NCBI GenBank assembly: GCA_905221605.1
Contig: CAJNDS010002309.1
Coordinates: forward strand, 412,501 to 476,500
DNA: 64,000 bases
Source: Symbiodinium natans
Taxonomy: Eukaryota > Sar > Dinophyceae > Suessiales > Symbiodiniaceae
Direction of reading: 5' to 3'
Numbering within the stretch: the first letter of the stretch is position 1; the number at the start of each line of letters is the position of its first letter. Of this stretch, positions 1-10,189 are shown piece after piece. A model generated the notes under the pieces. It was not told where the DNA came from, searched no databases, and saw nothing but the letters and a program-made list of their open reading frames with translations. The translations under genes were made by a program, and so were the position numbers.

Positions 1-1371
1 AGGTGGGTCTGGGGAAGCCCCAGTGCCTCCTTCCCCAGATCATGTAAACTTGCAAAAACCCTCAAACCCCTTAACCCTGAAATCCAACCCCGAAACCCTT
101 AGCTCTAAACCCTAAACACTCAGCACCAGACCCTAAACACTAACCCAAAAACTTAACACTAAGCCCTTAGCACAAACCCCAAGCACTTAACATGAAACCC
201 TAAACACTTAAGCACTAGACCCTAAACACGAAACCCTAAACACTCAAACACTACACCCTAAAAACTAAACCCTGAACATTGCACACTAAACTGAACACTA
301 GTAAACATCCTTACACCCTAAATCCAAAAAACCAAACCCGAAACCCTTAACACTAAACCCTAAACACTCAGCACTAGACCCTAAACACTAACCCTAAAAA
401 CTTAACACTAGGCACAAACCCCAAACACTTGACACGAAACCCTAAACACTTAAGCACTACTAAACCCTAAACACTCAGCACCAGACCCTAAACACTAACC
501 CTAAAAACTTAACACTAAGCCCTTAGCACAAACCCCAAACACTTAACAGGAAACCCTAAACACCTAAGCACCCCTAAAACCTAAACCCTAAACATTACAC
601 ACTAAACCCTACACACTAAACCCTTAACCCAAAAAAAAGCCGAAACCCTTAGCACTGAACCCTAAACACCAGCGTAAACACTAACCCTAAAAGCTTAACA
701 CTACGCCCTTAGCACGAACCCCAAACACTGAACACGAAACCCTAAACACTTAAGCACTAAACCCTTACTAAACACTAAACCCTAAACACTAAACACTACA
801 CCCTACAAACTAAACCCTAACCATTACACACTAAACCCTACACACTAAACCCTAAAGCCTAAACAGAAGGATTTTTTAAGTTGTCAATGGTCTGGGGCAG
901 CCCCGGTGCCTTCCCCAGATCATTTAAATTTGTAAAAATCCTTAAAACCCTTAACCTAAAACCCAAACCCGAAACCCTCAACACTAAACCCTAAACACTA
1001 ACCCTAAAAACTTAACACTAAGCCCTTAGCACAAACCCCAAACACTTAGCACGAAACCCTAAACACTTAAGCACTTGACCCAAAAACTAAACCTTAAACA
1101 TTTCAAACTAAACCCTAAACATTAGACACTAAACCCTAAACCCTAAACAGTAAACCCCAAGGCCAGAACCTCGAGCCCTACTAAATCTAAACCTGAAACC
1201 AAAAACCCGCCGGGGTTTCAGATGCTTACTGTTTGGATTTCAGAGTTTAGGGTTTTATTTGGGTTTTAGCCCAGCCGCTTGACCCTCAACCTAAAACCTA
1301 AACTTAACACTCAACCCTAAACACAAAACACTAAACCCTGAAACCTACACACTAAACCCTAAACACTAGAT
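1..1371. repeat. Degenerate telomere-like satellite, CCCTAAACACTAAA type
   Basis: The region is made of CCCTAAA variants alternating with CACTAAA, CCTTAGCAC and AACTTAACACT. A longer unit containing 'ctcagcaccagaccctaaac' and 'aaccccaaacacttaacac' recurs near 115, 365, 470, 665 and 985, which gives a loose higher-order repeat. The start (about 7-60) is repeated at about 890-945 (tctggggMagccccRgtgcc, then ccccagatcat). I see no coding frame. Confidence 0.85.
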
Positions 1372-2010
1372 TTCCAGAAAAAGTCTGGAGTACCCATACC
1401 CGGGCCCCGGACTCCAGACTCCAGATTTCCAGAAAAAATCTGGAGTACCCGCGCCCCGGACTCCAGACTCCAGATTTCCAGAAAAAATCTGGAGTACCCG
1501 GGCCCCGGACTCCAGACTCCAGATTTCCAGAAAAATTCTGGAGTACCGGGGCCCCGGACTCCAGACTCCAGATTCCCAGAAAAAATCTGGAGTACCCGGG
1601 CCCCGGACTCCAGACTCCAGATTTCCAGAAAAAATCTGGAGTACCCGGGCCCGGACTCCAGACTCCAGATTTCCAGAAAAAATCTGGAGTACCGGGGCCC
1701 CAGACTCCAGACTCCAGATTTCCAGAAAAAATCTGGAGTACTCGCGGCCCCAGACTCCAGATTACAGACTCCAGAATCTGGAGTCCAGAGTCCCGGTACT
1801 CCAGATTTTTTTGGAAATCTGGAGTCTGGAGTCTGGAGGTACTCCAGATTTTTTTCTGGAAATCTGGAGTCTGGAGTCTGGGGGTACGGAAATCTGGAGT
1901 CTGGAGTCTGGGGGTACTCCAGATTTTTTCTGGAAATCTGGAGTCTGGAGTCCCGGGCCCGGGTACTCCAGATTTTTTCTGGAAATCTGGAGTCTGGAGT
2001 CCCCCCCCCT
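1372..2010. repeat. Inverted minisatellite built on ACTCCAGATTTCC
   Basis: About eight ~50-bp units carrying 'ccagaaaaaatctggagtac' run to about 1780. The array then continues as its reverse complement ('actccagattttttctgg') for about four units to 2010. Each unit is also internally palindromic (ctccag/ctggag). The whole block could fold into a large hairpin. The open frames through it follow from the repeat and are not credible genes. Confidence 0.9.
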
Positions 2011-2054
2011 CCCAAAACCCCCTTCCCGAGGCCAAATGTGTGGATCATGGGGGG

Positions 2055-2094
2055 GGGGCGAGAATATATATATATATATATATCATATATATAT

Positions 2095-2148
<54 letters not shown>

Positions 2149-2160
2149 AGAGCTAGAGAG

Positions 2161-2191
<31 letters not shown>

Positions 2192-2192
2192 C
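2055..2192. repeat. (AT)n and (AG)n microsatellites
   Basis: About 40 bases of AT/TA alternation are followed by about 95 bases of AG dinucleotides with a few T interruptions. Confidence 0.95.
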
Positions 2193-2670
2193 CCTTGTTT
2201 GAACATAATATGAGGGCCCGGCCCCCCCCCCCATTTTGGGGTAACAAGACGACCCGAAGTCTTCAAAACCTGCGCCTGCGGGCCCTGGGAAGCCAAGAAC
2301 GACTGACAAATACAAACTTTATCAAGCAAACCTGCAGAACCCCTCAGAACCCTAAGAACCCTAGAAGCTCGCCCCCAACCCTAGACCCGAAACCCGAAAC
2401 CCTAAACCTCCTAAGAACCCAACGTTGCAAGGCTTAGGGCCCCTTCGGGGCCCCTAAGGGCCCCCCTTAGCCCCCTGGGTGCCCCTACAAATTCATAGAA
2501 GCCCAGGTCGGAGAAGTTGGTCAGTTCTGAGACGTTCTGGGAGATGTTGAACCTGGACGTTGGGAAGTTTAGGGGCTTAGGGGTTTAGGGGTTTAGGGGC
2601 TTAGGGGCTCAGGGGCTTAGGGGCTTAGGGGTTTAGGGGTCAGAGTTGAGGCTTTAGGGTTTGTAGCGTG
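2193..2670. other. Non-coding stretch with CCCTAA and TTTAGGGG variants
   Basis: I see no supported gene. It holds scattered 'aaccctaagaacccta' at 2340-2410, a C/G-rich 'ggggcccctaagggccccc' hairpin near 2435-2470, and a short run of TTAGGGGCTTAGGGGT at 2570-2640. Confidence 0.5.
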
Positions 2671-2680
2671 TGCCTCGCAG

Positions 2681-2767
2681 TACCTCATCGGGCGCCTAGC
2701 CACACTGTACGAAAGGCGATGGAGGGACAACTCTTATGATTTAAGGATTCGAGCTTGGCATGCTCAG
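2681..2767 (+). CDS. Internal exon island, 29 codons, unknown protein
   Basis: This reads YLIGRLATLYERRWRDNS..., a charged, helix-like peptide open for exactly 29 codons. It is preceded by a good 3' splice site (gtgtgcctcgcag) and followed by a 5' splice site (gctcag then GTGTAG). The frame is phase 0 at both ends. I do not recognise the family. Upstream and downstream sequence is telomere-like, so the flanks would be introns. Confidence 0.65.
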
Positions 2768-3303
2768 GTGTAGGCTCATTGTCTTAGACTTTGAATTCCG
2801 CCCTACATCCAACTATGATGCGTCCTAGGATCTCTCCCCCCCTCAAACCCTAAACCCTAAACTCTAAATCCTAGACCCTAAGCCCTAAAAGGCCGAAGAA
2901 AGCCTCGAGATTCCCCACCTCGTGAAGGGTTTAGGGTCCAGGGTGTGGAGGGGGAACCTGTGGGCGGGAAAGCCTAAAGTTGCTTAGTTGTCCAGTAACC
3001 TGGGGGAATTAAAGGTTAACCTTTGCTACTATCAGGGGAGTATACGAAAAAGGTTTAAAGGTTACATAGTCTACTACTGGGGTTAGCTGAGGGTTTAGAG
3101 TTTAGTTAGGGCGTAGGGTCTAGACTACCCTATGATAGCACGGATTGCCGAGGAAAGCTTGTGAGAAGACATACGATAGCCCTCGGCAGGCAAAGAGATC
3201 GGTAACGACTACTAACCTATTGAGAACACCCCGGCTACTACACACATTTAGCTCTACATGCCCCTCGTCTAGGACGTTGAGCTGAAATGAATCCGTGTAG
3301 GGC
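2768..3303. other. Mixed unique and CCCTAAA sequence, no firm gene
   Basis: It contains CCCTAAA copies at 2845-2890 and a G-rich stretch near 2930-3060. The 3130-3300 part is not repetitive but is short of long open frames on both strands. It was inspected for structural RNA and no known one was recognised. Confidence 0.4.
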
Positions 3304-3405
3304 GATTTGGTGACGCAGCCTCAGGAAGCTTGTGCAAAGATCACACGTTTCTTCGCCTCTGCATCGGTTGCTGGAGTGTCGAGCCACTTGGAGCTGGAAT
3401 CATAA
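3304..3405 (+). CDS. Possible terminal exon, unknown protein
   Basis: The frame reads DLVTQPQEACAKITRFFA... and ends ELES followed by TAA at 3403-3405. A possible acceptor (gacgcag) lies at 3316-3318. An in-frame TAG at 3298 marks the upstream limit of the frame. No domain was recognised. Confidence 0.45.
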   Translation, partial: DLVTQPQEACAKITRFFASASVAGVSSHLELES

Positions 3406-3515
3406 GCGGCAAGCTATGTTGGACATCCGCTGCGCATTCACGCCCAAATGACCCTAAACCCTAATCCCTAAACCCTAAACCCTAAAGCCTAAACCCTAAA
3501 CCCTAAACCCTAAAC

Positions 3516-3838
3516 CGGAAAGAAGATTCCAGCCTGCAAGGGCACCTGGGCCCATCAGAGTTCCCGTGCCATGGACCTGCTTGTGCGCGTTGAGTTCGGA
3601 AAAAGTGCCCTCACCCAAGGCAGCCAAGGCCGGCTGCTGAAGAGGAGTCTGGGTTGGAGGAGGCACGGTCAATGCTCCGAGTGAAGATGCGCTGGCCCTG
3701 GAAGGCGCCCTCGATACCAGCTGCGATGACCAGATTACGAGGATCGCTGCCTGCACTGCTAGCAGAAGCTGTCCTGTTTCTACTCGGAGGGGCACTCGGA
3801 GCTGATGTGTAACGATGGACTTTGAGCATGCAGGGTGC
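3516..3838 (-). CDS. Coding-like island with a frame switch
   Basis: On the minus strand the first half reads VHRYTSAPSAPPSRNRT... and the second half reads LTVPPPTQTPLQQPALAAL... in a different frame. The switch is near 3690. Both halves are low-complexity, Ser/Pro/Ala-rich and protein-like. Either an indel has broken the frame or only one half is real. It is flanked on both sides by CCCTAAA. Confidence 0.45.
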
Positions 3839-3849
3839 ATTGACTTGAC

Positions 3850-4080
3850 ATAGACTACCAACCCTAAACCCTAAACCCTAAACCCTAAAACCGTATGCTG
3901 CATCTGCAGCCGCCCCCCCCCCCCCCCCCCCCCCGGGCCCCACATTAGAAACCTGAACCCGCCGAAACGCTCTAAACCCTAAACCCTAAACCCTAAACCC
4001 CTGAACTCCTGAACCCCTGAACCCTGAACAACAAACCCTGAACCCTAAGCCCTAAGCCCTAAACCCTAAGTCCTCAAGCC
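3850..4080. repeat. CCCTAAA arrays with a poly-C run
   Basis: CCCTAAA copies at 3861-3890 and 3973-4075 surround a run of about 26 C at 3909-3934. Confidence 0.9.
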
Positions 4081-4082
4081 CA

Positions 4083-4198
4083 AGGGACTCGATGGTGTAG
4101 TTCGTGTATTGAAGTTCCGCTGCGTCTGAAGAGACGACCGAACCTCAGCGCAGACCGTAGACCCGAAACCTCAATGATCTGGAGAGCCCAGGGGGCCA
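4083..4198 (-). CDS. Exon island, unknown protein
   Basis: The minus strand reads ...VAPWALQIIEVSGLRSAL... without stops for about 38 codons. It begins just after an excellent acceptor, GGTTTTCCTTCTTCAG, at 4199-4214. No family was recognised. The telomere-like tract begins within about 40 bases on the upstream side. Confidence 0.55.
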
Positions 4199-4224
4199 CT
4201 GAAGAAGGAAAACCCTGCACCCTG

Positions 4225-4475
4225 GACTGGGTATAGCGGTTTAGGGTTTAGGGTTTAGGGCTGGGGGGTTTAGGTTCAGGGTTTCGGAATGCCCCGGCTG
4301 CTTGGAACAACTATGGGTTACCCAGTGGTGCTGGGTTTTGAGTCTAGGATTTACAGCTTTTGCTTCTGTCTAAGGGTGGCCTGCTTACGGTTTAGGGTTA
4401 GGGTTTAGGGTTTAGGGTTTAGGGTTTAGGGTTTAGGTTTTTCGGTTTAGGGTTTAGGGTTTTGGGTTTTGGGGG
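4225..4475 (+). repeat. TTTAGGG tracts
   Basis: Perfect and near-perfect TTTAGGG lies at 4229-4262 and 4391-4475, with about 120 bases of unique sequence between that I cannot assign. Confidence 0.85.
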
Positions 4476-4477
4476 TT

Positions 4478-4575
4478 TGTTAGCCTTCAGGGATGCTCCC
4501 TCGACAACCGACTGGTTAGCAGGAGGGACTGGCTGGAAAGAGCTGCAATCGGTGCTAAGCGCTGCCTCCAAAATC
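4478..4575 (-). CDS. Possible exon island
   Basis: The minus strand reads ALSTDCSSFQPVPPANQS... after a possible acceptor (ttttggaggcag). The plus strand is also open here (DAPSTTDWLAGGTGW...), so the strand is uncertain. Confidence 0.35.
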
Positions 4576-4659
4576 AAACCTACTTTGGTATTTCCCAACA
4601 TAGTCATACCCCTTGTTATACCACAAATACAAAAATCCCCTGAAAAGGAGCCACAAAAA

Positions 4660-4800
4660 GGGTGCCCCCATTTTCGGAAACCCAGAGGTGGTCGCGTTAG
4701 TTCGCAGAATGGTGATGCGCGCAGCCGTTAAGGCGCGCGTGTCTCGCCCTACCCGGATGAACATGACTTGGGGCCTGCAATGGTGCAAGTCTCAGGGGTT
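4660..4800 (+). CDS. Possible coding island, strand uncertain
   Basis: The plus strand reads NPEVVALVRRMVMRAAVK... for about 45 codons. The minus strand is also open (HHCRPQVMFIRVGRDTRA...). Composition fits coding DNA, but I could not choose between strands. Confidence 0.35.
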
Positions 4801-4805
4801 TGAGT

Positions 4806-5040
4806 TTAGAGTTTAGGGTTTAGGGTTTAGGGTTTAGGGTTTAGGGTTTAGGGTTTACGGTTTAGGGTTTGGACCCAACACCCTGAACCCTTTAGCCCTG
4901 AACCAACGACGGTTTCAGGCTGTAGGCGCGCCCTAAGCCCCAAGCCCTAAGGCCTAAATCTCTAAGGTTCGGAACCCTAAGCCCTAAGGGCCCTAAAGCC
5001 CTAAAGCCCTAAACCCCAAGCCCTAAAGCCCTAAAACGCG
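4806..5040. repeat. TTTAGGG array then CCCTAAG/CCCTAAA in opposite orientation
   Basis: TTTAGGG runs from 4807 to 4872. From about 4880 the sequence is on the C-rich strand (CCCTAAG, CCCTAAA), so orientation flips within the tract. Confidence 0.85.
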
Positions 5041-5174
5041 AAGCAGTTATGACTTGCCCGAGCACACTAATGGTCAGCACAAACACACCCACAAAATAAA
5101 GCACCCGTGAGATTGGACATTTCTGAGTGCCTCATGATCATACCTGAAGGCCTGATGTATGAGTGTGATGAAGT

Positions 5175-5772
5175 TTTCCGGTGCTCTTGTTTGTGCTCAA
5201 GATTGTGCTTTCTCCGGTGCTATTTTTTGTGCTCACGATTGTGCTTTCTCAGGTGCTTCTTTGTGTGCTCATGATTGTGCTTTCTCCGGTGCTATTTTTT
5301 GTGCTCATGATTGTGCTTTCTCCGGTGCTATTTTTTGTGCTCATGATTGTGCTTTCTCCGGTACTATTTTTTGTGCTCATGATTGTGCTTTCTCCGGTGC
5401 TTTTATTGTGCTCACGATTGTGCTTTCTCCGGTGCTATTTTTTGTGCTCATGATTGTGATTTCTCCGGTGCTTTTTTTGTGCTCATGATTGTGCTTTCTC
5501 CGGTGTTTTTTTGTGCTCACGATTGTGCTTTCTCCGGTGCTATTTTTTGTGCTCATGATTGTGCTTTCTCCGGTGCTATTTTTTGTGCTCATGATTGTGC
5601 TTTCTCCGGTGCTATTTTTTGTGCTCAGAATTGTGCTTTCTCCGGTGCTTTTTTTTGTGCTCATGATTGTGCTTTCTCCGGTGCTTTTTTTGTGCTCACG
5701 ATTGTGCTTTCTCCGGTGCTTTTTTTTGTGCTCATGATTGTGCTTTCTCCGGTGCTATTTTTTGTGCTCAGA
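5175..5772. repeat. 36-bp tandem minisatellite, about 16 copies
   Basis: The unit is about 36 bp (gtgctcatgattgtgctttc, then tccggtgctatttttt). A few units are 1-3 bases shorter or longer. Because 36 is divisible by 3, several frames stay open as 12-residue repeats such as CAHDCAFSGAIF, but unit-length slips break every one of them. I read it as a minisatellite, not a protein. Confidence 0.9.
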
Positions 5773-6171
5773 ACGAAGCAATGGCACCATCAACAAGCAC
5801 CAGCAGGAGCACAGTGACTAGCACCAGAAAAGACCACAAACCAAGGCCCAAAGTGTGATCTCGTCTGCTGAGCCAGGTCCAAACTCGATCAGACTTTCTG
5901 GTGCTGGAATTTTGCGCTATGTTTAGTACAAAACCCTTTATTTGACTGTTAGTGTGCCGAGGCAGATCCCAACTAAGCAGTCTAATCCGGAAGCCTGAAA
6001 CCGCGACTCCCAACCGTCGAAAAAACTGGCTCTGGGTTTAGGGTTTCGGGTCTAGGGTTTCGGGTTTAGGGTTCAGGGTTTAGGCTTTAGGGGGATTGGG
6101 GTTTAGGGTTCAGGGTTCAGGATTTAAGGTTTAGGGTTTGGGGCTTAGAGGTTATAGGGTTTAGGGATGCT
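5773..6171. other. Unique stretch, then degenerate TTTAGGG
   Basis: The minus-strand frame 5768-6013 contains a hydrophobic run (LWSFLVLVTVLLLVLV), but it overlaps sequence related to the minisatellite, so I do not call a gene. The stretch 6030-6170 is diverged TTTAGGG. Confidence 0.4.
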
Positions 6172-6262
6172 GGCACCAGGCGAGGAGCCGTTGAAGAACA
6201 CGTAGGTGTGAAAGTCGTACCAGACTTCCGTGTTAGCTGTTCGCGGCACCTGCCACGAGGTG
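6172..6262 (-). CDS. Exon island, aromatic-rich, unknown protein
   Basis: The minus strand reads SWQVPRTANTEVWYDFHT then YVFFNGSSPGAS. Trp/Tyr/Phe/Asn content is typical of an extracellular beta-rich domain and unlike the surrounding repeat. A possible acceptor (tcgtggcag) lies at 6250-6258. The repeat begins at both edges. No family can be assigned. Confidence 0.65.
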
Positions 6263-6746
6263 TAGGGCTTAGGGCTTACAGCCACACCCAAAGACCCAAA
6301 GCCCCAAAACACTAAACACCTCAAGTGCCTTTTCCCACAGAAAAAGTACCCCTCAAGCGATACTAGCCGGCAAGCCCTACACCCCAAACCCTGAACCTCT
6401 ACGCCCCAAGACCTCCTTCTGAAGGGCGTAGGGCTCACGGCTTACTTCATGCCATGAAAACTCCAGCTCCCTGAATAAACACCTCACGATTCAGATCCCG
6501 GAGACTCCAATGAAGATGCGTTCAAGGTGTGTGTCCGAAATGCAGAATGGATCCGGACATGTTTCAGGACAAATCCTGAAATTACCGTAGGGATCCGAAT
6601 CTGATTTCAGGAGCCTTGCTTAATGCTAGTAAGCTGCCGCATAACCCCAAGCCGTAACCCTAAACCCTAATCCTTAACCTCAAACCTTAAACCCTAAACC
6701 CTAAACCCTAAACCCTAAACCCTTGACCTAAACCCGAAACCCAACA
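6263..6746. other. Mixed region without a firm gene
   Basis: 6270-6440 has a long minus frame but with repeat-derived residues. 6460-6640 is unique sequence with short open frames on both strands and no clear winner. 6655-6740 is CCCTAAA. Confidence 0.4.
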
Positions 6747-6868
6747 GAAATGGGCCGTTGCGGGCCAAGAAAGGCTGCGCGCTCATATCGGGGCGAGGTG
6801 GAGTGGCAAAGCTATCCACGGATGCCATGCCCGTAGAGACCATGAACTGTGACGCAGATGGGGGATCT
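6747..6868 (-). CDS. Exon island, Ser/Met/Pro-rich
   Basis: The minus strand reads FMVSTGMASVDSFATPP then RPDMSAQPFLARNG. The acceptor ccatctgcgtcacag ends at 6847. Low-complexity linker-like composition; no domain. Confidence 0.55.
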
Positions 6869-6962
6869 TCAGGCCTTTGTGCTTGGGGCTAGGGTTTGGG
6901 GTTTGGGGTGTAGGGTTTAGGGCTTGGGGCTTGGGGTTTGGAGTTTGGGCTAAACGCGTAGC

Positions 6963-7028
6963 CCCCCCCGCAAGGCCTTCGACCAGTTGAAGTCGTCGTT
7001 CATGTAGTTCCCAGCTGGGCACGAGGGG
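6963..7028 (-). CDS. Short exon island
   Basis: The minus strand reads CPAGNYMNDDFNWSKAL. It is about 20 codons, lies between TTTGGGG-like repeat on the left and unique sequence on the right, and could belong to the same gene as the next island upstream (7095-7248). Confidence 0.5.
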
Positions 7029-7094
7029 CGGGCTCAGGGTTCAGGGGCTTGGGGTTTAGAGGTTTAAGGTTTAGGGGTTTAGGGGTTTTGGGTT

Positions 7095-7248
7095 TTGGGT
7101 TGCCTTCCACACATCGTTGATCCACCGTCGAAGTGAAGCAAGCCTCAGAAATGATAGCCACGCGCCTACGTTCCCCGAGTTTGAGGGGTTTTGGGCATAT
7201 AAGGTGGCTGATGCCCGGCGAACTCCGTGAAACAAAAATCCTACACAT
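7095..7248 (-). CDS. Exon island, about 50 codons
   Basis: The minus strand reads CRIFVSRSSPGISHLICP then LGERRRVAIISEACFTS. It is open with no stop across the whole unique segment and closes at the repeat. Family unknown. Confidence 0.5.
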
Positions 7249-7254
7249 GGCCCC

Positions 7255-7575
7255 CTAGAAACTAAACCCTATACAGCCTATACCCTACATCCTAAACCCT
7301 AAACTCTAAGCCTAAACCCTAAGCCTAAACCCTAAACCCTAAACCTAAACCCCTAAACCGCCGGAAAATGTCCCCAGGGCATCCCTAGAACAACGGGCGC
7401 TGGTCTTTTTTGGGAGTCGCGGGGCCTCTGAAGGGTTTAGGGCTTAGCCCTCATCCCCGCTCTATCCTACCCCCCCCCCCCCCCGAAGTTCCCCCCATAA
7501 GGTTGAGGCCATTGGGGTTTAGCCTTTGGGGTGTAGGGTTTAGGGTTAAGGTTTAGGGTTTCGGGTTGAGGGCTT
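7255..7575. repeat. CCCTAAA, poly-C and TTTAGGG segments
   Basis: CCCTAAA lies at 7285-7360, a run of about 15 C near 7470-7485, and TTTAGGG variants at 7510-7575. A short unique piece at 7363-7435 is open on both strands and left unassigned. Confidence 0.7.
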
Positions 7576-7577
7576 AG

Positions 7578-7670
7578 GAAGCACCATCCCTCTTCAACTC
7601 CCCGGCCGCCTGCATCTTGTGCAAACATGTCCAGGCAGTGGCTCCGCAAGACAAGGTATTCCGAGCTCGC
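7578..7670 (-). CDS. Exon island, about 30 codons
   Basis: The minus strand reads SSEYLVLRSHCLDMFAQD then AGGRGVEEGW. The acceptor tatatctcccag lies immediately upstream (7671-7682). The trinucleotide repeat begins 20 bases beyond it. Confidence 0.5.
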
Positions 7671-7689
7671 CTGGGAGATATAGTGACAC

Positions 7690-7890
7690 TAAGAAAAAAA
7701 AGCAATAATAAAGGTAATAATAAAAGCAATAATAATCCTAATAATAATAGTAGTAACAATAAAAGTGATAATCGTAGTAATAATAGTAGTAATAAAAGTA
7801 GCAAGCATAATAGTAATAATAAAAGTAGCAATAATATTAATAGTAAGAATACTCATAGTAATAGTAATCATAGTAATAGTAGTAATCTTA
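7690..7890. repeat. AAT/AGT trinucleotide-like repeat
   Basis: Imperfect aataataaaagtagcaataat units keep frames open as Asn/Ser or Ile/Val runs. A smaller relative lies at 11545-11640. Confidence 0.9.
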
Positions 7891-7894
7891 GCAG

Positions 7895-7978
7895 CCCCCG
7901 GGACGGCACGCAACGCACCCGTTCTGGACGTGCTCTGGAACGTGGGCTATGTGTGGTCAGACATGACCTTCAGAACGT
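7895..7978 (+). CDS. Internal exon island with canonical splice sites
   Basis: The plus strand reads ARNAPVLDVLWNVGYVWSD then MTFRT. The acceptor is ttagcag at 7888-7894 and the donor is GTGAGT at 7979-7984. The Trp/Tyr/Val pattern looks like folded protein. The exon sits right after the trinucleotide repeat and lies on the strand opposite to its neighbour at 7578-7670. Confidence 0.65.
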
Positions 7979-8030
7979 GTGAGTTGGGGGGGGGGGGGCT
8001 GAACCCTTTGCCCTAAACCCTAAATTAGGG

Positions 8031-8244
8031 GCTGCCCAAAAACGCACACAACCGATGGCCTGTGGTTTAGCGTGTGGGGTCAAGGGTTAAGGATTTAGGG
8101 TCAAGGCCTTTTTGAACCTCCAAATAAGCCCTAAACCCTTTCTTGTCGTTTGCGGTTTAGAGTGCAGGGTGTTGGGGCCTAGAAACCCGAAGCCCTAAAC
8201 CCCGACAGCCTAAACCGGTTGAAGGGTGTGGAGACATGAGCCTT

Positions 8245-8278
<34 letters not shown>

Positions 8279-8486
8279 GGTGAAACCCTGAACCCTAATT
8301 AAACCCTAAACCCCTCCAAAAACGCACCTCTGCAATTTTTGTGCTTGCAGAGGCAGTGTTCTCATCCACATGTGTCCTGAGGCGCGTAGAAAATGCGTTT
8401 TCAGAGGCCCCCTGCATGCATTTTTCCCTTCCCTCTGCATATATGAGGGCTTACAAGGGGTTTAGAGGTTTAGTGGGTTAAGAGGT
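8031..8486. repeat. Dispersed module plus poly-G and CCCTAAA
   Basis: 8035-8140 (aaaaacgcacacaaccgatg ... tttgaacctcc) is a relative of 11245-11455. A run of about 28 G lies at 8250-8277. 8330-8460 is unique with no credible frame. Confidence 0.6.
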
Positions 8487-9096
8487 TTAGGGGCCAAGCC
8501 TCGCGTGTACCTTGAGAGCGCAGGTCTCCTTTCTCATGACGAAGAACTGCTTGTCAGCTTTCTCCTCCGTCGTGACAATGACAAGGCTGATGTGCTTTGA
8601 ATCGAAGGATCTGGCTTCACCAGAAATTTTCTTCGCTCGAAGCTCCGCCTCTGTGCAGCGCGGTGAAGACGTCATCATGGTCACATCCTGCCGATTTCGC
8701 ACGTCTGCGCTGACATCTTCGCCCTGCTGGTTGTCTGGGCCTTTCCCGGTCGACGAGTGCTTGCGAAGCAAGTCTGCGCAGTCCTGGCTGTGCTGCTCTT
8801 CGATCTGCTTGACCTGCGCCTTGGAAGCTTCCATATGCAAGGTAACATATCCGAGACTCGGTAGCAGGCAGGGCCTGGATGGATGGCGGCGCCATGGAGA
8901 ACTCTGCGATCTTCACCCGGTCGCAGGTGAAGCTTCCGCCCTGTTGAGGACATGTGATTGCCGCAAGAAGTTGCTCGGGCATGAGCGCGCAGAGCAGAAA
9001 CCACTTGACAAATTTGGAGGCCTGGGGACCAGCACATTCAGCTTCATCTTCTTCACCCCTTGGTAGGCGTCGTAGGTCGTAGGCACCAACCTGCAA
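8487..9096 (-). pseudogene. Distal part of a broken or error-bearing gene
   Basis: The minus strand first reads SKFVKWFLLCALMPEQLL ... CDRVKIAEFSMAPPSIQA in one frame. Near 8840 the protein-like reading moves by one base to EASKAQVKQIEEQHSQDC ... ISLVIVTTEEKADKQFFV. The second part is charged and coiled-coil-like. A donor-like CTCTCAAG then GTACAC ends it at 8511. No family was recognised. This belongs to the same minus-strand unit as the islands up to 11024. Confidence 0.5.
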
Positions 9097-9189
9097 CAGA
9101 GCTATTACTGCGATGCATCTGCTGCCTCAGCGCCAAGGACTTAGAGACGCAAGGACTGACAGGCCACTGTGAAGCCGTCCATGCCTCTT

Positions 9190-9830
9190 TCAATCAGGGG
9201 TGTGGACGTTGTCGTCCAACTTCAAACTCCAGTGGCGTGCCATACAGCGGGACATGAGGAAGCCCTGCACCCGCTTGGCCGCGAAGGTGCACTCCTAAGA
9301 CGCACGCTCGACACCAAAGACCGTCCAGGCACTTTGCTGAGCCGGCCGCGCTTGTTGAAGTTCACGAGGAAGTGGCGGGCGGTCTTCTCAGAGGTCTTCT
9401 GCTCCATGTTCACAAGCGTGTGCGCGGGTTGCCATGGCATGATCTCCTGCGTAGCAATTCCAATCGACGATGCGTAGCTCTCCCTTGGGCAAGATGCTCG
9501 TCCCTGCATCATCGCTGGTCTGGCTCGGCAACTGCACTTGCTCGTAGAGTTTCTGGAAACTTGTGGTGGTTCCACCAAACGTGCCAGTGGTCAACCTGGT
9601 TCTTCTTGGGGCGTCCGCCCTTGCCACTGTTGCCCCTGTACTTCTCGAGGTTGGAGCGGTCCGGGAGAGGCTTGGGCTCGCCGTCAAAATCACGCGGATC
9701 ATGACCTGGCGCAGGGCAAGCGGCTGCCACACGCCGGGCACCAGGTTGAGCAAGTCCCGGAAGCTGTCCTCACCCTCCTCTTCGTCCTGCCTTGCTCTCG
9801 GCATTGCAGCAGGCACCGCTTCCAATTCTA
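9190..9830 (-). pseudogene. Middle part of the same unit, several frame switches
   Basis: Reading down the minus strand, protein-like sequence passes through MPRARQDEEEGEDSFRDL, then FDGEPKPLPDRSNLEKYR with GGRPKKNQVDHWHVWWNH, then PSQTSDDAGTSILPKGEL, then PWQPAHTLVNMEQKTSEK, and finally AAKRVQGFLMSRCMARHW ending in TGA. At least four changes of frame occur near 9690, 9570, 9460 and 9290 without obvious splice sites. That pattern fits a pseudogene with small indels or uncorrected assembly errors. Family unknown. Confidence 0.5.
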
Positions 9831-10185
9831 GCTTGCGGCAAACTGCGGTTGCAAACTTCTCATCCGATTTGAGGGTTTATGGTTTCCTGCGCAGTGCGTT
9901 TTCAAGCCCCTTTAATACGCACAGAGCCGTCATTCGTACACATGTAAAACAAGAGAGAATTGCAAAGCACCATTTGCAACGGCCGAAAAACGCACCTGCC
10001 CACCCCCCCTGCCCCCCCTCCCCCCCTCCCCAGCCCCCCGCACGCGCAAGCATCCGTCCTTTAACTCTCGCTCCGAACCCAGAGCAGTCTGCAGGCATGG
10101 GCCTGACCAGGCACCTCCCAAACCCACAGCCGTAAACCCCAAGCCCTAAAACCTAAACCCTCATATAAAGCTTAAACCCTCAACT
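9831..10185. other. C-rich spacer, no gene seen
   Basis: The stretch contains 'cacctgcccaccccccctgc' style C-rich sequence at 9995-10045 and CCCTAAA remnants at 10130-10185. Confidence 0.5.
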
Positions 10186-10189
10186 GTCC

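Noticed and set aside
1-1371. A true chromosome end
   Set aside because: The repeats are degenerate and mixed with CACTAAA. Perfect arrays occur internally instead, so this is not an active telomere.
3130-3300. Structural RNA gene (rRNA, tRNA or snRNA)
   Set aside because: It is a non-repetitive, stop-rich stretch, but I recognise no conserved RNA motif or cloverleaf.
5175-5772. CRISPR array
   Set aside because: The units are contiguous tandem copies without unique spacers, and the host is eukaryotic.
5159-5817. Cys/His-rich or hydrophobic 12-residue repeat proteins
   Set aside because: The 36-bp minisatellite opens frames on both strands at once, and unit-length slips break every frame.
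7690-7982. Asn/Ser-rich protein 7617-7982
   Set aside because: The Asn/Ser run is a trinucleotide-like repeat. The real signal is the downstream exon 7895-7978 in another frame.
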